The notes: a model not told the origin generated them from the sequence alone. A DNA stretch of 64,000 nucleotides from Paenibacillus sp. FSL H8-0537 (GCF_038051995.1 NZ_CP150290.1:6223501-6287500); one strand, 5' to 3'; shown: positions 37,848 to 46,398, counted from the first letter of the stretch. Made by a program: numbers and translations.

Positions 37848-37868
37848 ACCCGTTAGCCATTCATGCAG
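37848..37868. repeat. GTTAG direct repeat on the 5' side of murD
   Basis: ACCCGTTAGCCATTCATGCAG; see the partner at 36414-36434. Confidence 0.6.
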
Positions 37869-37883
37869 TGCAATAATCAGCGC

Positions 37884-38045
37884 TCACCACAGAGGATGAA
37901 TTTTCATGGTAGTTGAATAGGGTAATAGACAATCTCTCAAATACCTTTGATAGATTTCCGCATAGGACAACTTAAGTTGTTCTCGCAACTTATTATTTTC
38001 TTTTTCGAGCTTCTTCATCTTACGTTTTAGCGAAGCAACGATCAT
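37884..38045 (-). pseudogene. Coiled-coil remnant resembling Tn554 TnpC / DUF6262 C-terminus
   Basis: A 53-codon frame contains LKRKMKKLEKENNKLREQLK followed by LSYAEIYQRY. That is the usual end of TnpC-type proteins of Tn554-like site-specific elements. Upstream the match continues in another frame (VRVQEVILN), so this is a frameshifted tail. The recombinases TnpA/TnpB are not present. Assigned from remembered motifs. Confidence 0.4.
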
Positions 38046-38227
38046 TCAGAATTACTTCTTGTACTCTCACATCGGCACTCCCTTCTAAACATTAGTTCCC
38101 TTATATACTAGATAATTTATACTTACCTTAAAATCTATAGTTTATCTTTTTATTAAAACAAAAATAGAGGATATTAGCTCATATAATGAACTAACTATCC
38201 TCTATTTACGATACTCTATTTAACTCA

Positions 38228-38273
38228 GTCTACAACTTTATTTTCCAAGTCTCACACTTTATTTTTCAGTCTA
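38228..38273. repeat. Family B right-end repeats cut by the IS630-like element
   Basis: Two full repeats (AGTCTACAACTTTATTTTC, AGTCTCACACTTTATTTTT) and the first five bases of a third (CAGTCTA) occur here. The rest of the third, GTACTTTATTTTC, lies at 39441-39453. Confidence 0.82.
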
Positions 38274-39438
38274 TATAAGTTGAACGAAAGAAACTAACAA
38301 TCAAAGACGAACACATAGGCGATCAATGATTACATGAGGATGCTTCATTATTTCTTCCATGAATTTCCTGACACGCAGTCGAATTTGAGCAACAGTGGAA
38401 TAAAACACATTGTTGATCACGCTGGATTTAAGCCATTGCCAGAGTCCTTCCACAATGTTCAACTGAGGACTGTAAGGTGGCAGAAACACGAGTTCAAGCC
38501 GATCTCTCTGTTCGTTCAGAAAAGGTTGTAACAGCTTCGCATGATGAATTCGAGCGTTGTCTAATACGATGACGATGTTCCCCGCTGGATAGGCACCCAG
38601 GACCTTCTGTAGAAAGATCAAAAAGGTTTCGGCGGTATAGTGTTCGTCTTCTTGCCAAACGATTCGTCCCGTTTCATAGTCAAGTGTCGCGAGTAGTTTG
38701 ACCCCGCGATGTTTACCTGTGGTTGGAATGATTCGTTGCTTTCCGCGAAGAAACCAGGTTTTCTGAATCGCTTGATAATCCCGAATCATCGATTCATCCT
38801 CGAACAGCAGGTGATCAATCTCGTCGTTCAGTACCTTTTTTTCAAGTCAGGAAAGGTCGTTTCGGCAAATTGGCGTTGCTTTTCGGGATCTGCTGCCGCG
38901 AGCGTGTAGGTTGGTTTTGTATAGCTAAGCCCTAATCGTTCCATGACCTTGGAAACGCCACGAAGCGAGTAGCGGTGGCCCCATTCTCGTTCCACATACG
39001 CAGAAATAAGCTCAAGCGTCCAATTATGCTTGGCCGTAAAGCCGACCTCATCGGGAACCGAATAGGCGATGGTTTGTATCAATTGTTCTTGCTGTTCCTT
39101 CGTTAACCGAGTAGGTGCGCCAGATGAGTGCTTGAACTGCAAGGCTGCCAATCCACCATTTTCATAGGTATGAATGTAACTGCTCACCGTCATTCGATTT
39201 CGATTTAGAATGTCAGCAATCGCTGACATCGAAGTACCCTTTAAGTATAAATAAATGGCTTGGTAGCGTTCATACATCCGCCGCTCTTTCGCTTGTTTCA
39301 TAGCTACTGTTACTTTTTCCAGTTCGGTATGCTTGTCCATGTCAGTCCCCACTTGTCTGTATATTGATCTGTTTCTTATTCGACAAATGGTTCTTTTTTC
39401 CTTGCCAAGGTTTGCTAAGAACTTTGATTCAACTTATA
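38274..39438 (-). mobile_element. IS630-like insertion sequence
   Basis: A 1165-bp IS with inverted ends TATAAGTTGAA / TTCAACTTATA and the TA duplication typical of IS630/Tc1 elements (38272-38273 and 39439-39440). Removing it restores a family B repeat, CAGTCTAGTACTTTATTTTC. Confidence 0.87.
38301..39352 (-). CDS. IS630-family transposase with probable programmed -1 frameshift
   Basis: The first frame (38828-39352) encodes helix-turn-helix DNA binding (GTSMSAIADILNRNRMTVSS). It ends DLKKRY at a TGA just after a run of seven A on the minus strand. A -1 shift on A-AAA-AAA-G enters the second frame and gives DEIDHLLFEDESMIRDY. The DDE core then follows with IVIVLDNARIHH and NIVEGLWQWLKS. Two-frame transposases made by slippage are common in this family, so the element may be active. 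A simple inactivating indel is the alternative. Confidence 0.8.
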
Positions 39439-39462
39439 TAGTACTTTATTTTCTTTTCACAT

Positions 39463-39819
39463 TTAAAATTTATCTACTCTACGATCATTCTTTAATTCAA
39501 TAATTTCTACAATTTCCCGCTGGTCTCGAGCAGACAACTTCCTGAAGCAGATAATTAGACTGTTCTCCACCTGATTAAGCTCCCCCACCACTTCTTTGTG
39601 TTCGTCCTGGCTTGCCATATCTCCGAATAAAAGCCATGTGGCGTGTACGTTAAACTCCTTTATAATTGCTAATAATGTCTCTAGTGACGGATTGTATTTG
39701 TTTTGCTCTAATTCACTTAGAGTTCCTTGAGACACACCAACACGATTAGAAAATTCCATTTGATTCATCTGATTTTTCTTTCTAATTTCACGTATTCTCT
39801 CTCCAAGCATTGGTGACAA
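39463..39819 (-). CDS. XRE-family regulator at the right end of the Tn7-like element
   Basis: A 118-residue protein with an N-terminal helix-turn-helix (LGERIREIRKKNQMNQMEFS, VSQGTLSELE) and a helical C-terminus. A broken close copy at 8861-9144/11548 holds the same place in the older tandem element, so this gene is a fixed part of the right end of this transposon lineage. Its stop codon touches the terminus of a family B element (39461). It lies behind a terminator, so it needs its own promoter. Confidence 0.88.
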   Translation of the reverse strand: MSPMLGERIREIRKKNQMNQMEFSNRVGVSQGTLSELEQNKYNPSLETLLAIIKEFNVHATWLLFGDMASQDEHKEVVGELNQVENSLIICFRKLSARDQREIVEIIELKNDRRVDKF

Positions 39820-39838
39820 CCCCCTTTATATAAAAAAG

Positions 39839-39868
39839 CCCCGATGATCTAAACAAAGCATCATCGGG
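39839..39868 (-). terminator. Terminator just inside the Tn7-like right end
   Basis: Arms CCCGATGAT / ATCATCGGG are followed by GCTTTTTTAT on the minus strand. It lies between the right-end repeats and the XRE gene and would stop glmS read-through into the transposon. It also replaces any native glmS terminator displaced by insertion. Confidence 0.85.
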
Positions 39869-39878
39869 ACTGTTCAAG

Positions 39879-39966
39879 CGGTTCCATACTTTTGTCACTA
39901 GTTCCACACTTTTAACATAGGTTCCAGACTTTTTTTACTGGTTCCACACTTTTTTATCACCAGACA
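39879..39966. repeat. Right end of the 28-kb Tn7-like transposon
   Basis: Four closely packed repeats of the GTTCCAnACTTTT type (GGTTCCATACTTTTGTCACT; GTTCCACACTTTTAACATAG; GTTCCAGACTTTTTTTACTG; GTTCCACACTTTTTTATCAC) end at CAGACA. This equals the four-site right end of Tn7. Confidence 0.92.
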
Positions 39967-39990
39967 AAAAGGGAAAATTATTACTCTCCC
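39967..39990. other. attTn7 point of insertion with AAAAG duplication
   Basis: AAAAG (39967-39971) is the target duplication, 19 bases beyond the glmS stop codon. It equals the copy at 11665-11669. The site lies outside the gene, while the selector should read the conserved glmS 3' end. Confidence 0.9.
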
Positions 39991-41823
39991 CTACTCCACC
40001 GTCACACTCTTCGCTAAATTTCTCGGTTTATCAACATCATGTCCGAGCGCAAGCGACGCGTAGTAAGAGATCAATTGCAGCGGTACTACGGACAGGGCAG
40101 CTGTCAGAATCGGCAGTGTGCGCGGGATCGAGAACAACGTATCGACCGATTTGCTCACTTCTTCTTCATAGCCAACATTGCCAATACCGAGCACATTTGC
40201 ACCACGCGCTTTCACTTCTTTAATGTTGCTCAATGTTTTCTCGTACAGCTCTTCCTGCGTGACCAATGCGATAACGGGAACGCCTTCTTCGATCAGCGCC
40301 AACGTACCGTGCTTCAGCTCGCCAGCTGGGTAAGCTTCCGAGTGAATATACGATATTTCTTTCAGCTTCAGCGAGCCTTCCAGCGCCACAGGATAGTCAA
40401 TGCCGCGGCCAATAAAGAACAGGCTCGGATGCGAGGAGATCGATTCAGCGATATCGCGCAACACCGGCGCTTGCTCCAAAATGCTTTCCACTTGCTCAGG
40501 AAGCTCTTGCATCGCAGCAAGGATTTCGCTCACCTCAGCTGTATTTTTAGTTCCCAATGTATCTGCAAAGTACAAGCTGAGAAGGTAGAATACTACGAGC
40601 TGCGACGTGTAAGCTTTTGTCGAAGCAACCGCAATTTCCGGTCCTGCCAACGTTACCAATACATCATCCGCTTCGCGGGCAATCGAGCTGCCCACTACGT
40701 TCGTAATCGCCAGTACGTGAGCACCATTGCGCTTCGCTTCACGCAAAGCAGCAAGCGTATCCGCTGTCTCACCGGATTGGCTGACTACAATAACGAGCGT
40801 ATCCGGCGTAATGATTGGCGAGCGGTAACGGTATTCCGAAGCTACATCCGTTTCAACCGGAATGCGGGCAATGGACTCAATAACCGTTTTACCAACAAGG
40901 CCAGCATGGTAAGCTGTTCCGCAAGCAACGATATGCACTTTACGAATCGTTTTAATATAATCCTTCGTCATCGTCAGCTCAGATAGCTGTACCGATTTGC
41001 CATCGTCTGCAACGCGGCCGAGCATTGTGTCGCGGTATGCTTTTGGCTGCTCATAAATTTCTTTCAGCATAAAATGATCAAATCCGGCTTTTTCTGCGGT
41101 TACCAGATCCCAGTCGACATGGAATATTTCCTTGGAAATAGCTGCGCCTTCTGTCGTCATCAATTCGACACCATCACGTGTCAAAATAGCCATTTCGCCG
41201 TCGTCCAAAATATAAACGTCACGCGTATGCTCCAAAATCGCTGGAATATCCGAGCCAATGAAGTTTTCGCCTTTGCCTACGCCAATTACAAGCGGGCTTG
41301 CAAAACGAACCGCTACCAGCTTCTCCGGTTCAAACTCCGTCAATACGCCAAGCGCGAACGCTCCGCGCATACGTTTAACCGCACGCTGCACCGCTTCAAT
41401 GATGTTGCCGTCATACTCATCAGCTACGAGATGCGAGATCACTTCTGTATCCGTCTCCGATACGAATACATGACCCTTCACAGTCAATTCATCCTTCAGA
41501 TCCAAGTAGTTCTCAATGATGCCATTGTGAACGACCGAAAATTTAGCCGAATTGTCCGTATGCGGATGCGAGTTCACATCAGATGGCTTGCCATGAGTCG
41601 CCCAGCGTGTATGCCCAATGCCCACGGAACCGTGCAAAGGCTCGCCTTGCAGCTTGCCTTCAAGATTCGCAAGACGTCCTTTTGCCTTGGATACTTCAAG
41701 ACCGTTGTCCGTGAATACAGCAATGCCTGCCGAGTCATAGCCGCGGTACTCCAGCTTTTTCAGCCCTTCGATCAAAATTGCCTGCGAGTCACGTTTACCA
41801 ATATATCCTACAATTCCACACAT
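39991..41823 (-). CDS. glmS: Glutamine-fructose-6-phosphate aminotransferase
   Basis: A 610-residue enzyme that makes glucosamine-6-phosphate from fructose-6-phosphate and glutamine, the first step to UDP-GlcNAc. The N-terminal class II glutamine amidotransferase starts MCGIVGYIG with the catalytic Cys2. GHTRWATHG and a second glutaminase motif (SETDTEV) follow. Two SIS domains bind the sugar (VVSQSGETADTLAALREAK; KLKEISYIHSEAYPAGELKH). The end DKPRNLAKSVTVE is the conserved segment read by TnsD in Tn7. Expression should be governed by the ribozyme upstream. Confidence 0.98.
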   Translation of the reverse strand: MCGIVGYIGKRDSQAILIEGLKKLEYRGYDSAGIAVFTDNGLEVSKAKGRLANLEGKLQGEPLHGSVGIGHTRWATHGKPSDVNSHPHTDNSAKFSVVHNGIIENYLDLKDELTVKGHVFVSETDTEVISHLVADEYDGNIIEAVQRAVKRMRGAFALGVLTEFEPEKLVAVRFASPLVIGVGKGENFIGSDIPAILEHTRDVYILDDGEMAILTRDGVELMTTEGAAISKEIFHVDWDLVTAEKAGFDHFMLKEIYEQPKAYRDTMLGRVADDGKSVQLSELTMTKDYIKTIRKVHIVACGTAYHAGLVGKTVIESIARIPVETDVASEYRYRSPIITPDTLVIVVSQSGETADTLAALREAKRNGAHVLAITNVVGSSIAREADDVLVTLAGPEIAVASTKAYTSQLVVFYLLSLYFADTLGTKNTAEVSEILAAMQELPEQVESILEQAPVLRDIAESISSHPSLFFIGRGIDYPVALEGSLKLKEISYIHSEAYPAGELKHGTLALIEEGVPVIALVTQEELYEKTLSNIKEVKARGANVLGIGNVGYEEEVSKSVDTLFSIPRTLPILTAALSVVPLQLISYYASLALGHDVDKPRNLAKSVTVE

Positions 41824-41924
41824 AATTTAATAGACCTCCGTTATAGGTATAATGCCCTTATGACGGATGCCTGCCTATATGCGGCACAGGCGCTATTCGG
41901 TTGTCACAAATTCAGCTTTAGCTT

Positions 41925-42251
41925 TTGTACAAAGAAGTTGTGTAACCCTCTGCCCGTACCAGCCCCACAGGCGGCACCATAGACATACGGGAATAAAAGT
42001 TCAATTATTTCGTCTGTTGATGCCTGCTGAACGTTTGTATGAATGGTCGCCCAATCATTTTGCGTCTCAGCTTTCGGTTGGCATGCTATAACCGGGAGGC
42101 CCCCGCCGAACATTTCGAACACCTCCACCTCGTCAGCTTCCCGTATGATCGCCCCGACTGCTTCCATAACCAACTGTCTGCACATCCATCCTGCAGCCCA
42201 TTCATCGGTTACGTAGAGCGTCGAAACGAATCATCACGCAAGCTCTGGCGC
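41925..42251 (-). ncRNA. glmS ribozyme (glucosamine-6-phosphate-activated)
   Basis: On the minus strand the cleavage site is A followed by GCGCCAGAGCTT (G1 at 42251). Then comes the conserved core GCTGACGAGGTGGAGGTGTT, then TCGGCGGGGGCCTCCCGG, and toward the gene a GGTTACACAACTTCTTTGTA element like the P3/P4 part. These match the B. subtilis glmS ribozyme core order. GlcN6P triggers self-cleavage of the leader and mRNA decay, giving feedback on glmS. The 3' boundary is approximate. The 93-codon frame across it is a by-product. Confidence 0.88.
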
Positions 42252-42701
42252 TTATATTGCAGTATAACCTCGATCCTCGCTTTCCTTCTGGAATGAAATC
42301 ATAATCTCTATTGTATTCATTTTCAGGCAAATATGCAACAACATCGGGCTCGTATCCATTCATAAGCAGCTATACCCACCGATTGCCACCACTGCCTATT
42401 TCATTCTATGTCTCAAAAAGCGTATCGGTGCCTAGCCGCCGGCATTCTGCCAATCCTCTCAGCCTGTGCTGAAGCTTTAGCGCACATGCTTATATTGAAT
42501 CGCCGAATGCAAGCGGCATTAATCATTTAGGGCACCAATCTTTTATATCGCTTAACATTACTGACGTTTATAATTGCTAACCTTAAAAATAAGTCCCGTT
42601 TAAGATTACTGCTATTAATATGAATTTCCTTCGACGTTTTCGGTCGTTAACGTGTACTATCGTTTACGATTGCTGCCGCTAAATACTCAGACCATTAATG
42701 A
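42252..42701. other. glmM-glmS intergenic region
   Basis: No gene seen. It should contain the glmS promoter upstream of the ribozyme, but no promoter could be fixed with confidence. The GTTAA-rich stretch near 42560-42690 has no clear terminator. Confidence 0.4.
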
Positions 42702-44042
42702 TTAACCGAGTTCTTTTTTCACCACATCAACAATCTTTGCGACGTATGCTTCAACCTGATCCTTGTCTGGGCCTTCTGCCATGACGCGAATAAGCGATTC
42801 CGTACCTGATGGACGAACCAGCACACGGCCGTTGTCGCCAAGCTCACGGGACACTTCTTCCGCTGCTGCTTCAATCGCTTGGTTGCCCAGGTATTTGCTC
42901 TTGTCTTCCACGCGTACGTTAACGAGCACTTGCGGGAACTTGCGCATAATGGTTTTCAGCTCGCTGAGCTTACGGCCGGAAGCTTTAATCGTATCAACCA
43001 GCTGCAAAGCGGTCAGAATGCCGTCACCCGTCGTAATATAATCTAGAAAAATAACATGGCCGGACTGCTCGCCGCCCAGATTGAAGCCGCCGCGACGCAT
43101 TTCTTCCATCACGTAGCGGTCGCCAACAGCGGTTTGTGCGGTTTGCAGGCCTAGCTGCCCCGCAGCCTTGAAGAAGCCAATGTTCGCCATAACCGTCGTA
43201 ACGACCGTGTCATGCTTCAGCTTTCCAGCCTGTTTCATTGCATCGCCAATGATGCACAAAATATAATCGCCATCGACCTCTTCGCCTTGATCATCAATGG
43301 CGATCAGGCGGTCGGCATCGCCGTCAAAGGATAATCCCAGATCCGCTTTATGCGCCAGCACCTGCTCACGCAAATATTCCGGATGCGTCGAACCGACGCC
43401 CGCATTAATGTTGCGGCCATCCGGCTCCGCCCCTACCGTAATGATTTCCGCGCCAAGCTCGCGGAATACAGCAGGTGCCAGCTCATAGGCGGAGCCGTTG
43501 GCGCAGTCGAGCACGATTTTAAGGCCGCTGAAGCCACCTGTAATCGTCGTTTTCAAAAAGTCCAGATAACGTTTCTTCGCCGAGTCATCGTCGGTTACAG
43601 TGCCAATGTCGCCGCCTACAGGGCGCGGCAGTTCATCCTGCTCCGCATCAATCAGCTGCTCAATGCGAATTTCCGTCTCATCCGACAGCTTGAAGCCGTC
43701 GCCCGCGAAAAACTTTATGCCATTGTCCTCAACCGGATTATGCGAAGCGGAAATCATCACACCCGCATCCGCCTTGAGCTCACGCGTGATATAAGCGACT
43801 GCTGGCGTAGATATAACGCCTAGACGAACCACGCTTGCGCCGATGGACAGCAAACCAGCGATTAGCGCCGATTCCAGCATGGGGCCGGAAATACGCGTAT
43901 CCCGTCCGATAACGACGACCGGCTTATCTGCCTCTCCCGTTAATACAAATCCGCCGCAGCGGCCAATTTTATAAGCAAGCTCTGGTGTCAGTTCCTGATT
44001 CGCGACACCGCGCACGCCATCTGTACCAAAATATTTCCCCAT
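42702..44042 (-). CDS. glmM: Phosphoglucosamine mutase
   Basis: A 446-residue enzyme converting glucosamine-6-phosphate to glucosamine-1-phosphate for UDP-GlcNAc. The start [15 protein letters not shown] is standard. The active phosphoserine lies in [15 protein letters not shown], the metal loop is SFDGDADR, and the sugar/phosphate site is [13 protein letters not shown]. The frame opens further upstream (44090), but ATG 44042 has AAAGGGGC before it and matches the family N-terminus. It follows cdaR on the same strand, as in B. subtilis. Confidence 0.97.
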   Translation of the reverse strand: MGKYFGTDGVRGVANQELTPELAYKIGRCGGFVLTGEADKPVVVIGRDTRISGPMLESALIAGLLSIGASVVRLGVISTPAVAYITRELKADAGVMISASHNPVEDNGIKFFAGDGFKLSDETEIRIEQLIDAEQDELPRPVGGDIGTVTDDDSAKKRYLDFLKTTITGGFSGLKIVLDCANGSAYELAPAVFRELGAEIITVGAEPDGRNINAGVGSTHPEYLREQVLAHKADLGLSFDGDADRLIAIDDQGEEVDGDYILCIIGDAMKQAGKLKHDTVVTTVMANIGFFKAAGQLGLQTAQTAVGDRYVMEEMRRGGFNLGGEQSGHVIFLDYITTGDGILTALQLVDTIKASGRKLSELKTIMRKFPQVLVNVRVEDKSKYLGNQAIEAAAEEVSRELGDNGRVLVRPSGTESLIRVMAEGPDKDQVEAYVAKIVDVVKKELG

Positions 44043-44117
44043 TATCGTTCTAGCCCCTTTTATGATGTCGATATTGGCTGAACCAGCCAAATATTTGTTG
44101 CTGCTCTTTACATTACA

Positions 44118-45566
44118 TTAGCCATTTGCATTTGTGGCGCTGCCATTGCTCGGCTCGCCGCCACCAGCATTCGTAGCTCCAGTGCCTTCATTGCCGCCAT
44201 CGTTTCCCGCTCCAGCGCTAGGCGTGCTCTCTCCACTATCCGGCGTTGCCGATGGCTCAGGCGTCGGACTCGGCTCTGGTTCGGTCGTACCACCACTTGC
44301 ATCTGGATCTGCCGTTACCGGATCAGACTTCTCACCAATAACTACCGTTGCGCTAAATGCCGCTTCTTCGTTAGTTACGGTCACAAAACGCGGCACTGTT
44401 GTCGTGAGCTTGATCGTGTGCGTGCCTGCCTTTAGCCCCTGCAAATCAGCTGTCAGCTGCAAATCCTTGTCGCTAATCGCCGATAGCACATCTGGCGCAC
44501 CGTGAATATTCAGGCTCGCCTCGCCGCTCTGCGGCTTGCTGATTTCGGCGAAAAGACCCTCGCCAACGTTCGTTAGCTGAATCGCTCTCGTCAAAGTCAG
44601 CGATTCCCATGAAACGACATTAACCTCAACATTAATTTCAGCAGGCTCAACGAGCACGATGCCGTCCAGCTTCGTTACTTTCGCCTTCACTGTGCCCGAC
44701 TGCTCTACAGCTCCAAGATCAATCGTCACCCCATTATATACTTCGAGGGCATCAAGCGTTTTCTGATCCGCATAAACGGCAACCTTGTCGATTTCCGGTT
44801 TAATCGAAGCAATGCTTAAACCTTCCGGCAAGCTGCCTGTGTAGCTGATCTGGAGCGGAACCATCTTGATTGGCGGAGTGACGGGAACCTCCACATCAAC
44901 GATCTTCGGATTGGTAATGGCATGCTCCATCACTTTACCTTCCGTATCATAAACAACAACACTCGCCTTTTTATCCTCAACCGTTGATTTGGCGCCTTCC
45001 ACACTAACAGTCGCGCTGACCGAACCGACATATTCCATTTCATCCTTCGGAAGCGTCACTTTAACGGACGCGGCTGTCTCTTTGCCCACCAATAATGGTG
45101 TGCCGACAATATAGCCGCTTGAAGGCGTGCCTGAAGTCTTCAGCCCGAGATCAAAGGACCTCGTCTGAATTTCTTCGATATCTACCTTCACCGTGCGCTG
45201 TGAAATTTCCAGCAAGGTGACGCCGCTCGGCATCGTATACGTTAACGGCACAACATGCTCGCCTGTTCCGAGGCCCGATAAATCGGCCGTAATAATATAA
45301 TCCTCGTCTTTGGCGGTCAGCAGCTTGGAACGGCGGCCCTCCACCATAATTCTTACAACGGTCGGCTCCATCTGCACGAGCGAATATTTGGTTTCATCCA
45401 GCCCAGTTGGAATAATTTGCGCAGCCTCAATAATTTTTTTATCTGTATTGGAGGTCACCGCAGCAGGAGTCGATTCCGGATCGAAATGCACAACTGCCCA
45501 CAGCAGCAGCGCAATGACAATCGAAATAATTTTAATCGCTGTCGGATGACTAAGCCATTTATCCAT
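44118..45566 (-). CDS. cdaR: CdaR (YbbR-domain) regulator of c-di-AMP synthase
   Basis: A protein of about 482 residues. It begins MDKWLSHPTAIKIISIVIAL, giving one N-terminal membrane helix, with YbbR repeats outside (for example LGLKTSGTPSSGYIVG). The tail is long, low-complexity and Pro/Ser/Gly/Thr-rich (PEPSPTPEPSATPDSGES), longer than in B. subtilis and probably a wall-spanning linker. CdaR modulates CdaA. The start overlaps the cdaA stop. ATG 45566 is chosen over 45623. Confidence 0.92.
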   Translation of the reverse strand: MDKWLSHPTAIKIISIVIALLLWAVVHFDPESTPAAVTSNTDKKIIEAAQIIPTGLDETKYSLVQMEPTVVRIMVEGRRSKLLTAKDEDYIITADLSGLGTGEHVVPLTYTMPSGVTLLEISQRTVKVDIEEIQTRSFDLGLKTSGTPSSGYIVGTPLLVGKETAASVKVTLPKDEMEYVGSVSATVSVEGAKSTVEDKKASVVVYDTEGKVMEHAITNPKIVDVEVPVTPPIKMVPLQISYTGSLPEGLSIASIKPEIDKVAVYADQKTLDALEVYNGVTIDLGAVEQSGTVKAKVTKLDGIVLVEPAEINVEVNVVSWESLTLTRAIQLTNVGEGLFAEISKPQSGEASLNIHGAPDVLSAISDKDLQLTADLQGLKAGTHTIKLTTTVPRFVTVTNEEAAFSATVVIGEKSDPVTADPDASGGTTEPEPSPTPEPSATPDSGESTPSAGAGNDGGNEGTGATNAGGGEPSNGSATNANG

Positions 45567-46398
45567 CCTGGCCTCCTTTCCGCTTCCAGAACGCGAACGT
45601 AGAGCGTTCCTTCGTGCGTCCATTCGTCTTCGGAGTCAGCTCCTCGAACAGCTTCGAGATTAGCGATTCTTCTTTAATATCACGAACAATCATGCCGTTG
45701 AGCGCCAATGAAACTTGTCCTGTTTCTTCTGACACCACAACCGATATCGCATCACTAACCTCGCTGACGCCGATTGCCGCACGATGGCGGGTACCTAGCT
45801 CTTTGCTTATAAAAGGATTTTCAGACAGCGGCAAATAACAGCCTGCCGCCATAATTTGATTACCCCGAATAATAACCGCTCCATCATGCAGCGGCGTATT
45901 TGGCGTAAAAATATTGTTCAGCAGCTCGGAAGTTATTCGCGACTCCATCTGGACACCTGATTCAATCAGTTCATTAACGCCAGTCGTCCGTTCAAAAACG
46001 ATGAGCGCGCCGATTTTGCGGTTCGCCATAAACTGGACAGCCTTCATCACTTCATCAATTTGCTCATTGACAACATCCTTGTCCATAAAGGACGAGCTGA
46101 CGAACAGCTTCCCGCGTCCCACCTGCTCCAGCACCCGCCTAAGCTCCGGCTGAAAAATGATGAGCACCGAAACGACGCCAAAGGTGAACATTTGGTTCAT
46201 AACCCATTTGAGCGTATATAAATTGAACCACGTGCTAATTGCCCATACAGCAATAAGCACAAGGATTCCTTTCAAGAGCTGAACCGCCCTTGTCCCTTGT
46301 ACAAGCAAAATGATTTTGTAAATAATATAGCTGACGATCCCGATATCAATGACATCCTTGATGCCGTTCTGCCAAGTCAAATCTGCAAAGTAACTCAT
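45559..46398 (-). CDS. cdaA: Membrane diadenylate cyclase (c-di-AMP synthase)
   Basis: A protein of about 279 residues. Three membrane helices occupy residues 10-75. The DAC domain follows, with DGAVIIRGNQIMAAGCYLPL and GTRHRAAIGVSE, which carry the DGA and RHR catalytic motifs. It joins two ATP into c-di-AMP, which controls potassium transport and cell-wall homeostasis. The cdaA-cdaR-glmM order is the standard operon and links wall precursor supply to c-di-AMP. MSYFADL at 46398 matches relatives better than the start at 46416. Confidence 0.96.
   Translation of the reverse strand: MSYFADLTWQNGIKDVIDIGIVSYIIYKIILLVQGTRAVQLLKGILVLIAVWAISTWFNLYTLKWVMNQMFTFGVVSVLIIFQPELRRVLEQVGRGKLFVSSSFMDKDVVNEQIDEVMKAVQFMANRKIGALIVFERTTGVNELIESGVQMESRITSELLNNIFTPNTPLHDGAVIIRGNQIMAAGCYLPLSENPFISKELGTRHRAAIGVSEVSDAISVVVSEETGQVSLALNGMIVRDIKEESLISKLFEELTPKTNGRTKERSTFAFWKRKGGQDG

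Larger units (their letters stand above)
33364..39461. mobile_element. Family B element region, probably composite, broken by two IS elements
   Basis: A left terminus TGTATGGA (33364) carries three repeats, the third split by the IS150-like element. A right terminus TTTTCACA (39461) carries three repeats, the last split by the IS630-like element. The flanking pentamers differ (CATAT versus TTTAA). A further right-type repeat lies inside at 36294-36313. The ends may therefore belong to two different insertions that lost their partners. The right terminus abuts the stop codon of the XRE gene at 39463. Confidence 0.65.
11670..39966. mobile_element. 28.3-kb Tn7-like transposon in attTn7 downstream of glmS
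   Basis: Termini are TGT (11670) and ACA (39966), flanked by AAAAG on both sides, with three left and four right end repeats. The right end lies 24 bp from the glmS stop codon, matching classical Tn7 insertion. The right end faces glmS and the tns genes run away from it, as in Tn7. Contents from left to right are a Septu-like pair, a Cap4/STAND gene with a small partner, an AlbA_2 gene, two TniQ genes, tnsC, tnsB, tnsA, an XRE regulator, a nested family B region with two IS elements, and an XRE gene next to the right end. All parts for glmS-directed cut-and-paste movement appear present. Confidence 0.93.

Noticed and set aside
8220..37868. True integron attC sites
   Set aside because: Site cores (GTTAGC, CTAACG) do not meet the attC consensus and no IntI gene is present. 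Kept only as an unexplained repeat class.
40039..41982. Plus-strand frames across glmS
   Set aside because: Antisense shadows of a conserved enzyme gene.
41904..42185. 93-codon frame upstream of glmS
   Set aside because: It coincides with the glmS ribozyme core, including the GCTGACGAGG segment. The open frame is a by-product.
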